From: an uncultured Roseburia sp.
GTDB lineage: Bacteria > Bacillota > Clostridia > Lachnospirales > Lachnospiraceae
Length of the DNA: 7,234 bases
Assembly (NCBI GenBank): GCA_945928585.1
Contig: CAMENQ010000116.1
Coordinates: forward strand, 1 to 7,234
Direction of reading: 5' to 3'
Shown here: piece by piece, positions 1-6,132 of the stretch
Numbering within the stretch: position 1 is the first letter of the stretch
Layout: the number at the start of each line of letters is the position of its first letter
Notes under the pieces: model-generated
Databases searched by the model: none
What the model was told of the DNA's origin: nothing
The model's input: only the letters and a program-made list of their open reading frames with translations
Program-made: the position numbers and the translations under genes

Positions 1-222
1 TATTTTCCTGTTTTCAAGAACTGACATAACGGAATGCTTTGATGTTATGTCATAGGACAGAGTGGGTTTTAAGTTTATAACATTCAGTTCCGTGGAAAGA
101 AGACCTGAAATATTGTTATTTGTAAGCATTTTTATAAGATAATTATGTGTAAAATTTTCGATATCAAAATCTGATAATATCAGCATACTTTTGTTTAGGA
201 TTTTTTTGTATGATACATTCAT
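1..222 (-). CDS. DUF6382/FHA-type protein, N-terminal fragment
   Basis: This reading frame opens at ATG 222-220 and stays open for 74 codons to the window edge, so only the N-terminus is visible. It starts MNVSYKKILNKSMLI and later reads LIKMLTNNNISGLL, then YDITSKHSVMSVLENRKI. From memory, this pattern of an early VxYK, a central MLxNNxIxGLL and a YDITSK motif near residue 58 matches the DUF6382 domain. That domain opens clostridial proteins which usually carry a C-terminal FHA (phosphothreonine-binding) domain and often sit at the end of Tad loci. No signal peptide or membrane segment is seen, which fits a cytoplasmic N-terminal domain. The start overlaps the upstream gene's stop as ATGA and has only a weak purine-rich stretch ahead of it, so translation is probably coupled. 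The FHA domain itself lies outside the window and is inferred. Confidence 0.72.
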   Translation of the reverse strand, partial: MNVSYKKILNKSMLILSDFDIENFTHNYLIKMLTNNNISGLLSTELNVINLKPTLSYDITSKHSVMSVLENRKI

Positions 223-608
223 TTTATCGTTTCTCTTAGCAGATTTATAATAAATGTGCTTTCCTTTCTTATAGTGTCACATCTTTCAAAGCCAGAAAAA
301 AAGGCAGTAGTACTATTTGGGTTATGGTTATCTTGTATATAGAGAGAAGCGCCTGAAAGACATACAGAAAGGGAAGGCTTCTCAGAAACAAGACAAAAAT
401 TATTTATTATGTCTGAAATTTCTTTTTTAGTGTAGCCGGCTGCAGGCTTATAATCTTTATTTTCAAGAGATGCCGCCTGGTCAATAAGCATACCATAAGA
501 AACTGAATAGGAGACTACCCAGTCATGAAGTCTTAAAGACAGTAAAATGGATATGGCAGTTATGATAAAAACAACAGGCATAATATAAGCAGCTTCAATA
601 GTTTTCAT
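219..608 (-). CDS. Short TadE-like pseudopilin lacking a leader
   Basis: A 129-residue protein that begins MKTIEAAYIMPVVFIITAIS. Residues 4-25 form one hydrophobic segment. The Glu at position 5 followed by AA and a downstream MP is the TadE-like pattern, in which Glu sits at +5 of the mature pseudopilin. Nothing precedes it: an in-frame TAG lies nine bases upstream of the ATG, so the frame cannot encode a basic leader or the Gly before a cleavage site. The start is well supported by AGGAGG at 614-619 with a 5-base spacer. The remainder (about 100 residues) should be extracytoplasmic, with cysteines in FCLVSEK, SVCLSG and ERCD that could form disulfides. It lies between the prepilin peptidase and the DUF6382 gene and is likely a minor pilus component. 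The family call rests on the N-terminal pattern and context, since the C-terminal part is not recognised. Confidence 0.75.
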   Translation of the reverse strand: MKTIEAAYIMPVVFIITAISILLSLRLHDWVVSYSVSYGMLIDQAASLENKDYKPAAGYTKKEISDIINNFCLVSEKPSLSVCLSGASLYIQDNHNPNSTTAFFSGFERCDTIRKESTFIINLLRETIK

Positions 609-613
609 TTTTA

Positions 614-619
614 CCTCCT
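614..619 (-). promoter_or_regulatory. Ribosome binding site of the short TadE-like gene
   Basis: AGGAGG reads on the minus strand five bases before ATG 608-606. It is the strongest Shine-Dalgarno match in the window and sits in the 18-base gap after the peptidase stop. It fixes the start of the leaderless TadE-like gene. Confidence 0.8.
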
Positions 620-626
620 ACGTAAA

Positions 627-1091
627 TTATAAATAAAACAACAAAAAGCAGCATATGTGTCCTGATAACAAAAAAGGAGCAAAGGGCAGAGTATCTTTTC
701 GTGTGTATTTTTTTATGATAAGTAAAAATAAAGCAATAATCCCTGAAAAGATAAGTCCGTATAAAAGTACAGATACAATATGCCCAGGGGACAGGTAACA
801 TGATAAAACAGCTAACATAATACAGTCACCGGTTCCGACGGAGCCCTTTGTCAATCGCGATACAATGAGCATAAAAATACTTACGCAAATACTTATAGCA
901 AGAGTAAGAAAGGAAGTATGCTCAGATAAAGAATAATCATGATTGAATCCAAAAGCAGATAAACTACATACAGAACAGGCAAGGCCGATAAATCCGGTAA
1001 TAGCTGATAATGGGATATTTATTTTTTTATATCTTAAATCAGTATAAGAGCATAAAAACAAATATGTACCGGTCAAAATAAATATAAGCAT
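627..1091 (-). CDS. A24 prepilin peptidase (TadV/CpaA type)
   Basis: A 154-residue, highly hydrophobic aspartic peptidase that cuts prepilin leaders at the cytoplasmic face of the membrane. Two catalytic aspartates are visible: D18 in SYTDLRYKKIN and D89 in the GTGD motif (residues 86-89), the hallmark of the A24 family. Several membrane segments surround them. The length fits the short TadV/CpaA form, which lacks the N-terminal methyltransferase domain of PilD. The ATG at 1091-1089 shares one base with the upstream TGA and has AGGAG at 1099-1103 with a 7-base spacer, so it is preferred over an adjacent TTG one codon earlier. Likely substrates are the Flp1-like pilin and the long TadE-like protein in the same operon, both with Gly-1 and Glu+5 sites. 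Confidence 0.92.
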   Translation of the reverse strand: MLIFILTGTYLFLCSYTDLRYKKINIPLSAITGFIGLACSVCSLSAFGFNHDYSLSEHTSFLTLAISICVSIFMLIVSRLTKGSVGTGDCIMLAVLSCYLSPGHIVSVLLYGLIFSGIIALFLLIIKKYTRKDTLPFAPFLLSGHICCFLLFYL

Positions 1092-2038
1092 CAATTCACT
1101 CCTTTTTTACATCTGCTGCACAAAGGAATAATTCCAACCTGATCCTTTGGTACTTTGTATATAACAGTTTCAATATAAGCACAGTCTGTACGATTGTGAT
1201 AAACTTTTCTTCCGGGGCAAAGAAAAGATGTAGGACCTAAGGGTTCGTCAAAGGCACAGAGAGGACAGGCATGGTAGCCTTCTGCCGTATCCCATGTGAC
1301 ATTCATTTGGTCTTCAGTTAAAATATCATAATATTTGTTAAGATATGTACAGTATGGAGTAGTATGATATACAGATCCGGTGGCAGTAATATATACGTAT
1401 TCGGTATAATCTCCCTTTTTATCTGATATATCCGTTCCTACGAATGGTTTGAAATAACAGCGCTGGGTTATTGGAATATAAAAAATATCAGCAGGAAGAA
1501 AAGGAAGCTTTACCAGATATGAAATGTTAAAGTCAATATAATCGGATAAATCATTGTTTCCTAAGGAAAATATGATACCTCCGCTGCCGTTTTTTATATA
1601 TGAACTGTCGGCAGTATTTTTTATATGGTCAGTTAAAAACATATTTTTTATAGAAAATTTGCTGACCTGATTTTTGGCAAGTGTTAAAACGTAGTTAGTA
1701 TCATTTTCACCGACAGAAGCCCTTTCGTCATCGGATAATTCTTTAAACTGCTGTACTGCATATGCATATGAGTTTATGTTCCGTGCGGTTTCTTCCATTC
1801 CTGACTGAAATATATTTTCTATATGAAGAATATTCAATATATATAAAATAGTAATCAGAAAAAACAGATACAGGGGCAGCACCAGGGCAGATTCCAAAGT
1901 AAGTGATCCATTTAAGGAGGAAAATAAAAATGTTCTTCGGACATATTTAAAAAAGTTAGAGCATTTGTCTTTAACATTAATTACAGTAAAACCTACCAGA
2001 CTACGAAAATTATATATATTTTTTTTGCCGAAGAACAT
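1091..2038 (-). CDS. Long TadE-like pseudopilin with tandem Cys/His repeats
   Basis: A 315-residue protein. A basic 44-residue leader ends in LNG, followed by SLTLESALVLPLYLFF. This gives a prepilin-type site after G44 with E49 at +5, and a membrane/assembly helix at about 45-70. Residues 71-210 are an unrecognised extracytoplasmic region. The C-terminus holds two similar units. Unit one has VYH (H225), C230 and CPLC (C258, C261). Unit two has VYH (H281), C286 and CSRC (C307, C310). Each is H-x4-C followed by C-x2-C, which would suit one zinc or similar metal ion, though disulfides are an alternative outside the cell. I recall the same paired pattern in other clostridial TadE-like proteins. 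The ATG is supported by GGAGG at 2048-2052 with a 9-base spacer. It is probably a minor or tip pseudopilin, and metal binding is inferred from spacing alone. Confidence 0.85.
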   Translation of the reverse strand: MFFGKKNIYNFRSLVGFTVINVKDKCSNFFKYVRRTFLFSSLNGSLTLESALVLPLYLFFLITILYILNILHIENIFQSGMEETARNINSYAYAVQQFKELSDDERASVGENDTNYVLTLAKNQVSKFSIKNMFLTDHIKNTADSSYIKNGSGGIIFSLGNNDLSDYIDFNISYLVKLPFLPADIFYIPITQRCYFKPFVGTDISDKKGDYTEYVYITATGSVYHTTPYCTYLNKYYDILTEDQMNVTWDTAEGYHACPLCAFDEPLGPTSFLCPGRKVYHNRTDCAYIETVIYKVPKDQVGIIPLCSRCKKGVN

Positions 2039-2047
2039 TTTTATTTT

Positions 2048-2052
2048 CCTCC
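2048..2052 (-). promoter_or_regulatory. Ribosome binding site of the long TadE-like gene
   Basis: GGAGG on the minus strand lies nine bases ahead of ATG 2038-2036, in the 36-base gap after the DUF5702-like gene. It supports this Met as the start. No terminator-like hairpin was seen in the gap, so the operon appears to continue through it. Confidence 0.7.
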
Positions 2053-2074
2053 TATATAAAATTTATTTGAAAAT

Positions 2075-3583
2075 TTAGTCATATCCGTATAGCATATCTA
2101 TGGAAAATGTATAAATATCGGGCTTTGCAAGCAATATGACTGATGAAAATAAAGGCTCTGATTTATATGAAAAATGTATATCAGAAGCTATGATACAGGC
2201 ATTCATAAGAAAATTCATATTTACATTTTCACACATATCAAGCTGTATTAAATCCATACATCTATAGTACATTGTAAAAGGACTCATAAGTAAAAGGCAC
2301 ATATTAAGATATTCATCATAGGTATATCCGCTGCTGCCGTTGTTTTTAGAAACAGTTGATTTTCCTAAGGACAAAATTCCTTCAAGAGATAATGTCCAGC
2401 TTTCAGAGGTTTTCATAAGAGGAACCTTTTTACCGGAAAATAAATCCCGCACATCTAAAATTGCTTCAGCATAAGACCAGAGGCTTAAGATAGTAAAGGC
2501 AGCAAGCTGTGAAGCAAAAGGGGTGGAACAGGTAAGGGAGTTGGCAAGATTGATTGCAGAATCCCGTTTTTGTACGTCAGTTAAAAGATAAGTAAAATTA
2601 AAAGCAGCTCTTAGTGATACAATTGATAAAGCAGCAGATAAAAGGTTATCGTCATCTGACAGTAATCCTGATAAAATATATTCACGCTGGTATTTTAGGG
2701 ATAGGTCTGCATTTACAGATGTATCGCCAAAAGAGCTGAAACTGTTATTAATATAACTTATGAAAAGTCCTTTATCTATGGCACCCGTTATTATGTCTTT
2801 TACGTTTCCTGACTGCACAGCTTTTGCCTCCTCTGACAAGACACATGTATGTGAAGGAAAAGTCTTAATTGCTTCATCAGTTAGTTCTTTATGGGAAACA
2901 GAGTAGCTGTCACTAATAAAAAATAAAAGCAGATTACTTTTAAAAAGCTCTGTTACCTTAGAAGCAATGTTTTCCTTAAGTGAAGCAGCCTCAGAAGAAG
3001 AACTGTCTTTGTATAATGAACTTCCGGAACCGGACATATCGTTAAGAACAGAAAGATCATTATTATTTACATAAACGCCATCCTCATTTATTTGTGCCGG
3101 TACATTAATATTGCCATTGGAAACAGCATTATCCAAACCTGAAAATTCTGAAATTTTATCGGCAACGGCACGATATTTTTCATATGCAGTTACCTGTCCG
3201 GCAAAGAAAAGACCGTCATTATCTGTTATATGATAAATACTATTATAGCTTATATCCTCAAGAGTAAGATTTAAAAGACTGAAGGAAGCGTTAAATGAAG
3301 CAGTATGTGGAGTAATGTTTTTTTGAGAATAGTCCTGTACTGTTTTTAAAAAATTATCCTCCGTGGTAAAAACTCCAAATATACCATATTTTTCATAAAG
3401 CTGCTTTGCAAATTCGCCAAAGGAGGAGTCCATTGCTATATATGACGCAGCCTTTGAGCGCATTTTTAGTGAAGGTATTCTGGCAGATTCAATAACACAA
3501 AAGAATAAAGATAATACAATGGCAAGTGTAAGGGCAAGATAAATAGTTATACTGCCATTACGCCCACCTTTGTTAAAATCCAT
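2075..3583 (-). CDS. DUF5702-like Tad-locus surface protein
   Basis: A 502-residue protein anchored by one N-terminal hydrophobic segment (about 12-31), preceded by a short basic, Gly-rich stretch and NGSITIYLALTL. The motif resembles the NGSLTLE of the neighbouring TadE-like protein, but the +5 position is Tyr (Y15) instead of Glu. Normal prepilin cleavage is therefore uncertain, and it may remain a membrane anchor. Residues 33-69 (ESARIP, then DSSFGEFAKQLYEKYGIF) and the C-terminal YDEYLNMCLLL and RCMDLIQLD motifs (about 422-450) match what I recall of DUF5702, a family found in clostridial Tad loci and loosely comparable to TadG. The body is Ser/Asn-rich, as expected outside the membrane. 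The ATG overlaps the pilin gene by 11 bases and has AAGGAG at 3588-3593 with a 4-base spacer. Its exact role is unknown; a minor pilus or adhesion component is inferred. Confidence 0.8.
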   Translation of the reverse strand: MDFNKGGRNGSITIYLALTLAIVLSLFFCVIESARIPSLKMRSKAASYIAMDSSFGEFAKQLYEKYGIFGVFTTEDNFLKTVQDYSQKNITPHTASFNASFSLLNLTLEDISYNSIYHITDNDGLFFAGQVTAYEKYRAVADKISEFSGLDNAVSNGNINVPAQINEDGVYVNNNDLSVLNDMSGSGSSLYKDSSSSEAASLKENIASKVTELFKSNLLLFFISDSYSVSHKELTDEAIKTFPSHTCVLSEEAKAVQSGNVKDIITGAIDKGLFISYINNSFSSFGDTSVNADLSLKYQREYILSGLLSDDDNLLSAALSIVSLRAAFNFTYLLTDVQKRDSAINLANSLTCSTPFASQLAAFTILSLWSYAEAILDVRDLFSGKKVPLMKTSESWTLSLEGILSLGKSTVSKNNGSSGYTYDEYLNMCLLLMSPFTMYYRCMDLIQLDMCENVNMNFLMNACIIASDIHFSYKSEPLFSSVILLAKPDIYTFSIDMLYGYD

Positions 3584-3785
3584 TTATCTCCTTAGTTACC
3601 TTTGAAAAAACATTTGTTATAATAGCTGTAATCTGGTTTCTGAAAATAACAACCAGCCCGACAAGTACTAATATAATAAGTACAATCTCGATTACACCCA
3701 TGCCTTTATTATTATTGTTAAAATTCCTGACAGAGCCTGACAGTCGAAGCAGAAAAATATTCAGTTTTTCATATAATTTTTTCAT
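3573..3785 (-). CDS. flp: Flp1-like major pilin precursor
   Basis: A 70-residue prepilin, probably the main subunit of the pilus. A basic leader (MKKLYEKLNIFLLRLSGSVR) runs into four Asn and K27-G28, followed by MGVIEIVLIILVLVGLVVIF. Cleavage after G28 puts M29 at +1 and E33 at +5, the type IVb/Flp arrangement, and leaves a mature peptide of about 42 residues that is mostly one hydrophobic helix. This matches the Flp1-like family of Gram-positive Tad loci. The chosen ATG at 3785-3783 has GAGG at 3792-3795 with a 6-base spacer. An in-frame ATG eight codons earlier lacks such a site and falls inside a palindrome. The gene follows the only sizeable gap in the operon, which suggests its expression is set separately from the assembly genes. 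Confidence 0.88.
   Translation of the reverse strand: MKKLYEKLNIFLLRLSGSVRNFNNNNKGMGVIEIVLIILVLVGLVVIFRNQITAIITNVFSKVTKEINGF
3588..3593 (-). promoter_or_regulatory. Ribosome binding site of the DUF5702-like gene, inside flp
   Basis: AAGGAG lies on the minus strand within the last codons of the pilin gene (Lys-Glu of VTKEINGF), four bases before ATG 3583-3581. This embedded site and the 11-base gene overlap suggest the two proteins are translated in a coupled way. Confidence 0.7.
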
Positions 3786-3800
3786 AAAAATCCTCATTTC

Positions 3801-3837
3801 TGTGCACATTTATATAAAAATCAGTGTCCTGTGCACA
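3801..3837. repeat. Two copies of CTGTGCACA, each with a TGTGCACA palindrome
   Basis: The palindrome TGTGCACA occurs at 3801-3808 and 3830-3837, each preceded by C on the plus strand, with starts 29 bp apart. Each copy is a perfect dyad. The copies could be operator half-sites, or in RNA they could pair with each other as an 8-bp stem enclosing the T-run. The upstream copy is also part of the 3816-3844 hairpin, so the two folds exclude each other. Confidence 0.5.
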
Positions 3838-3844
3838 CAGACAC
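3816..3844 (-). terminator. Possible attenuator hairpin with a short T-run
   Basis: Minus-strand GTGTC-TGT (3844-3837) pairs with ACA-G-GACAC (3832-3824), giving eight pairs with one bulged G and a GTGC loop. TGA and then five T (3820-3816) follow. This resembles a modest intrinsic terminator. Too little room remains between it and the pilin start for a separate promoter, so any transcript of flp must pass through it. Partial termination or a 5'-protective stem is therefore more plausible than full termination. Confidence 0.4.
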
Positions 3845-3878
3845 AAGATTTATAAGTTATAGGAAACCGTCGCAACCT

Positions 3879-3901
3879 GTGACACTTTATTTAAGTGGCA
3901 C
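3879..3901 (-). other. Hairpin immediately after the tadC stop codon
   Basis: Minus-strand bases 3901-3893 pair with 3887-3879: GTG and CACTT pair with AAGTG and CAC around one C/T mismatch, giving eight pairs and an AAATA loop. It starts two bases after the tadC stop. No T-run follows, so it does not look like an intrinsic terminator. An mRNA-stabilising or processing hairpin between assembly and pilin genes is the simpler reading. Confidence 0.55.
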
Positions 3902-3902
3902 T

Positions 3903-5372
3903 TTAGATATTCATAAACGAAGGAACCATTATAAGCACCATAATAACTACTAATATAAAAACCATCGGCAGAATAAGTTTTGTTTCTGCCTGTTTTGATT
4001 TAGTAATAATTTCAGCCTTATAGTTTTGAAAAGCATTTTTAACTTCATTGTTAAGATGAAAGCGCATTTCTTTAACGCCCTTATTCAGGTTCTGTTCCAA
4101 AATAGAGCCAAGCTTCATATATGGCATAAGACCGCATCTTTTTCCGTAGTCAGTATAGGCAGTAGCCTCAGACTTTCCGCTGTTTAAAGAATTTATTGTA
4201 ATTGAAAGCTCCTCATATGCATAATGTGGAGTATCACCAGAGGAAAGACCCTTATAATAATCATCAACTATTTTTTTAAAGGCATTTCTTATATTTAGTC
4301 CTGCATTTAAAAGAAGCAGAAGCTTTGAAACTATTTCAGGATAATCAGAAAGCATCTGGGAGTTACGGACTTTTATCTTTGAATTAATCTCCTTTGAAGC
4401 AGCAAAAAACAATATTATACAAATAAATATGCCAATGGGAAAAAACATAAGCTTATTATTGTTTTCCGGAAGAGAAAATGTTATGTCATTTCCTGATATG
4501 CTTGATGGCAGTAATACTGTAGCACTGTATGGATTGTTATTTTCATTGATGTAATTCATAAGCTCAGTATGTATAAGTGATGAGGCATCAGAGGTATCAG
4601 GATATAGAATGACACCGGCCATAAGTGTAGCCTCCACATCCTCAAGCTTCATAGTTATATAAATACAGGTGTGGGTGCCCTCAGGTGAAATGTTTTCATA
4701 AAGCAGGCCGCCATTTAAATCTATGTAAGATAAGTTTTCAGGCTGCCAGGAGAGAGATATTCCTTCATCTCCTATTGAAGAAGGAAAATTAAGCGGTTTC
4801 GTAATATATTCAGAGGAAACATTATCTCCAAGCATAGCAGAAAGTATATCTTCTCTGTATTTATCAAACAGGCTAATTATTTCACTATACTCATACATTT
4901 TTTTCGATATATCTATATCTATAAGCTCAGTAGTTTCATCGGTATCAGCAACAAGGGTATAAGTAACAGAGTCAGAGCCATCCGTAGGACGTGAAAGCTC
5001 AGTTACATTATTATCGGATGTTAAAAGATTACCAATTGAATAAGAAGCTCCTGCAAGCATAAAAAACAGAAAAACAGCTAAGCTGGCAGAAAGTCGTCTG
5101 GCAATAGAGGTATACACCACAGCGGAAATATTTTTTCCGGGATGAAGCATTTGAATTTTTGTTTTAAGTGAATGAAAAGGTTCGGTGCCATTTGGCTTTC
5201 TTTTTCTATATATTTTTGCGTAGATGTCCGTAAGAAAAAAACACAGTCCATAAAATAGCCGTAACGGGTGTTCTTTTTTGATTATATCTTTTTTATATTC
5301 AATATGATATTTTTTAAAAACAGCTGTAAAAATAATAATTATAGCTGACATGGCAAAATATATTAAAATCAT
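3903..5372 (-). CDS. tadC: TadC-like T2SSF platform protein with Ig-like insert
   Basis: A 489-residue inner-membrane platform protein that partners TadB and is driven by CpaF. Membrane segments are at about 2-19, 96-116, 309-325 and 467-485. Basic residues after the first (KKYHIEYKK) place 20-95 in the cytoplasm. Residues 326-466 form the T2SSF-like cytoplasmic domain (SDYPEIVSKLLLLLNAGLNI, then AEIITKSKQAETKLILP). Residues 117-308, between segments two and three, should be extracytoplasmic. Within them 188-258 (LNFPSSIGDEGISLSWQPEN, then DLNGGLLYE) look like an atrophied bacterial Ig-like domain, and 287-305 (LPSSISGNDITF) look like part of another. The ATG at 5372-5370 has GAGG with a 6-base spacer and follows the tadB stop by one base. 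An ATG four codons upstream (5384), overlapping tadB by 11 bases, is the alternative. Family TadC sizes I recall are nearer 300 residues, and the insert accounts for the difference. Confidence 0.85.
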   Translation of the reverse strand: MILIYFAMSAIIIIFTAVFKKYHIEYKKDIIKKEHPLRLFYGLCFFLTDIYAKIYRKRKPNGTEPFHSLKTKIQMLHPGKNISAVVYTSIARRLSASLAVFLFFMLAGASYSIGNLLTSDNNVTELSRPTDGSDSVTYTLVADTDETTELIDIDISKKMYEYSEIISLFDKYREDILSAMLGDNVSSEYITKPLNFPSSIGDEGISLSWQPENLSYIDLNGGLLYENISPEGTHTCIYITMKLEDVEATLMAGVILYPDTSDASSLIHTELMNYINENNNPYSATVLLPSSISGNDITFSLPENNNKLMFFPIGIFICIILFFAASKEINSKIKVRNSQMLSDYPEIVSKLLLLLNAGLNIRNAFKKIVDDYYKGLSSGDTPHYAYEELSITINSLNSGKSEATAYTDYGKRCGLMPYMKLGSILEQNLNKGVKEMRFHLNNEVKNAFQNYKAEIITKSKQAETKLILPMVFILVVIMVLIMVPSFMNI

Positions 5373-5373
5373 A

Positions 5374-6132
5374 TTAATCCTCATTTCCTCGCAGGTTTTT
5401 AATTATTTTCAGTGATAAATATATGGAGAAGCCATACACTAAAAGGCAAACTGTGACAAAAGCAATGCCTGCAAAGTTACCATACAGAGGTTCAAAAAAA
5501 TCCGGAGAAGAAAGCTTTATATAAAGGATAATAAATATAGGCATTAGCGACATAATAATCTGCTCAAATTTTTTACCGTTTATATTTGTATTGATTTCAC
5601 GCCTGATATCAAATTTTTCCTGAATGGTATTTGAGGTGGAACGTATAATGGAAACAAGGTTTCCGTCAGTTCTTTTTGCTATTTTTAATATTTCACAGAA
5701 AGTAAGTATGTCATCAACATATGTTCTTGCTGCCAGATTTGAAAATGCCTCCTCTATAGGAATGGAAAGCTTAAGCTGATTGTATATAGAGTTTAATTCC
5801 ACTGCCATATAACAGCTTTGTGAATATAACACTGAAATTTCAAGATATGCCTCCCATATGGCATTTTCAATAGAGCTTCCTGCCTCTAAAGAAGTAGCTA
5901 AAGAGACAAGAGAGTCCTTAAACTGTCTGCAAAGTTTATCACAGCGTTTATTATACAGGTGGTGGCTTAACTGCCTGAAATAAATATTTGAAAGAGGCAG
6001 AAAAAACATCACAGGTATAAGAGAATGATAAAAAAGATATGATATCACGGATACAATTAATAAACCAAAGATACCGTAAATAATATATTCCTTCATAGAC
6101 AGCCTGTAACTTGTGTAATCTACTAAATTCAT
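5374..6132 (-). CDS. tadB: TadB-like T2SSF platform protein
   Basis: A 252-residue inner-membrane protein that, with TadC, forms the platform on which CpaF acts. Membrane segments are at about 15-33 and 36-52, then 192-207 and 220-243. The cytoplasmic T2SSF domain lies between them (about 68-190) and shows typical features: FKDSLVSLATSLEAGSSIENA at 71-91, then ILKIAKRTDGNLVSII and an amphipathic EKFDIRREINTNINGKKFEQ just before the third segment. It is shorter than the roughly 300 residues usual for TadB, mainly at the N-terminus. The ATG overlaps the cpaF stop as ATGA and has AAAGGAG at 6141-6147 with an 8-base spacer, so translation is coupled to the ATPase gene. Position directly after cpaF and before the second T2SSF gene matches the tadA-tadB-tadC order of known loci. 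Confidence 0.9.
   Translation of the reverse strand: MNLVDYTSYRLSMKEYIIYGIFGLLIVSVISYLFYHSLIPVMFFLPLSNIYFRQLSHHLYNKRCDKLCRQFKDSLVSLATSLEAGSSIENAIWEAYLEISVLYSQSCYMAVELNSIYNQLKLSIPIEEAFSNLAARTYVDDILTFCEILKIAKRTDGNLVSIIRSTSNTIQEKFDIRREINTNINGKKFEQIIMSLMPIFIILYIKLSSPDFFEPLYGNFAGIAFVTVCLLVYGFSIYLSLKIIKNLRGNED
5379..5382 (-). promoter_or_regulatory. Ribosome binding site deciding the tadC start
   Basis: GAGG on the minus strand is six bases from ATG 5372-5370, a normal spacing. The alternative ATG at 5384-5382 has its own GAGG only two bases away, which is too close. The first site therefore favours the shorter TadC form, four residues less at the N-terminus. Confidence 0.55.

Larger units (their letters stand above)
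3786..3902 (-). promoter_or_regulatory. Structured intergenic leader ahead of the pilin gene
   Basis: This 117-bp gap between tadC and flp is the longest non-coding stretch in the window. On the minus strand it holds, in order, a hairpin just after the tadC stop (3879-3901), an AT-rich stretch with a poor promoter-like pair (TTGCGA, 15 bases, TATAAA), a second hairpin followed by five T (3816-3844), a palindrome repeated at 3830-3837 and 3801-3808, and the pilin's GAGG site (3792-3795). The structures suggest RNA-level control of pilin output, such as processing, stabilisation or attenuation. No known riboswitch class is recognised. Confidence 0.5.

Noticed and set aside
595..801. A 68-residue minus-strand frame
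   Set aside because: It lies in another frame across the peptidase gene and the start of the short TadE-like gene, has no ribosome binding site and no recognisable motif.
1092..1094. TTG start for the prepilin peptidase
   Set aside because: The adjacent ATG at 1091-1089 has a better spaced AGGAG and needs no rare start codon.
3786..3809. A pilin start eight codons earlier, at ATG 3809
   Set aside because: No ribosome binding site precedes it, and it lies in the repeated palindrome, while the ATG at 3785 has GAGG at good spacing and a typical basic leader.
3849..3875. A promoter for the pilin gene (TTGCGA, 15 bases, TATAAA)
   Set aside because: The -35 match is poor and the spacing is two bases short of the usual 17. 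TATAAA is expected by chance in such AT-rich DNA, so it is not listed as a feature.
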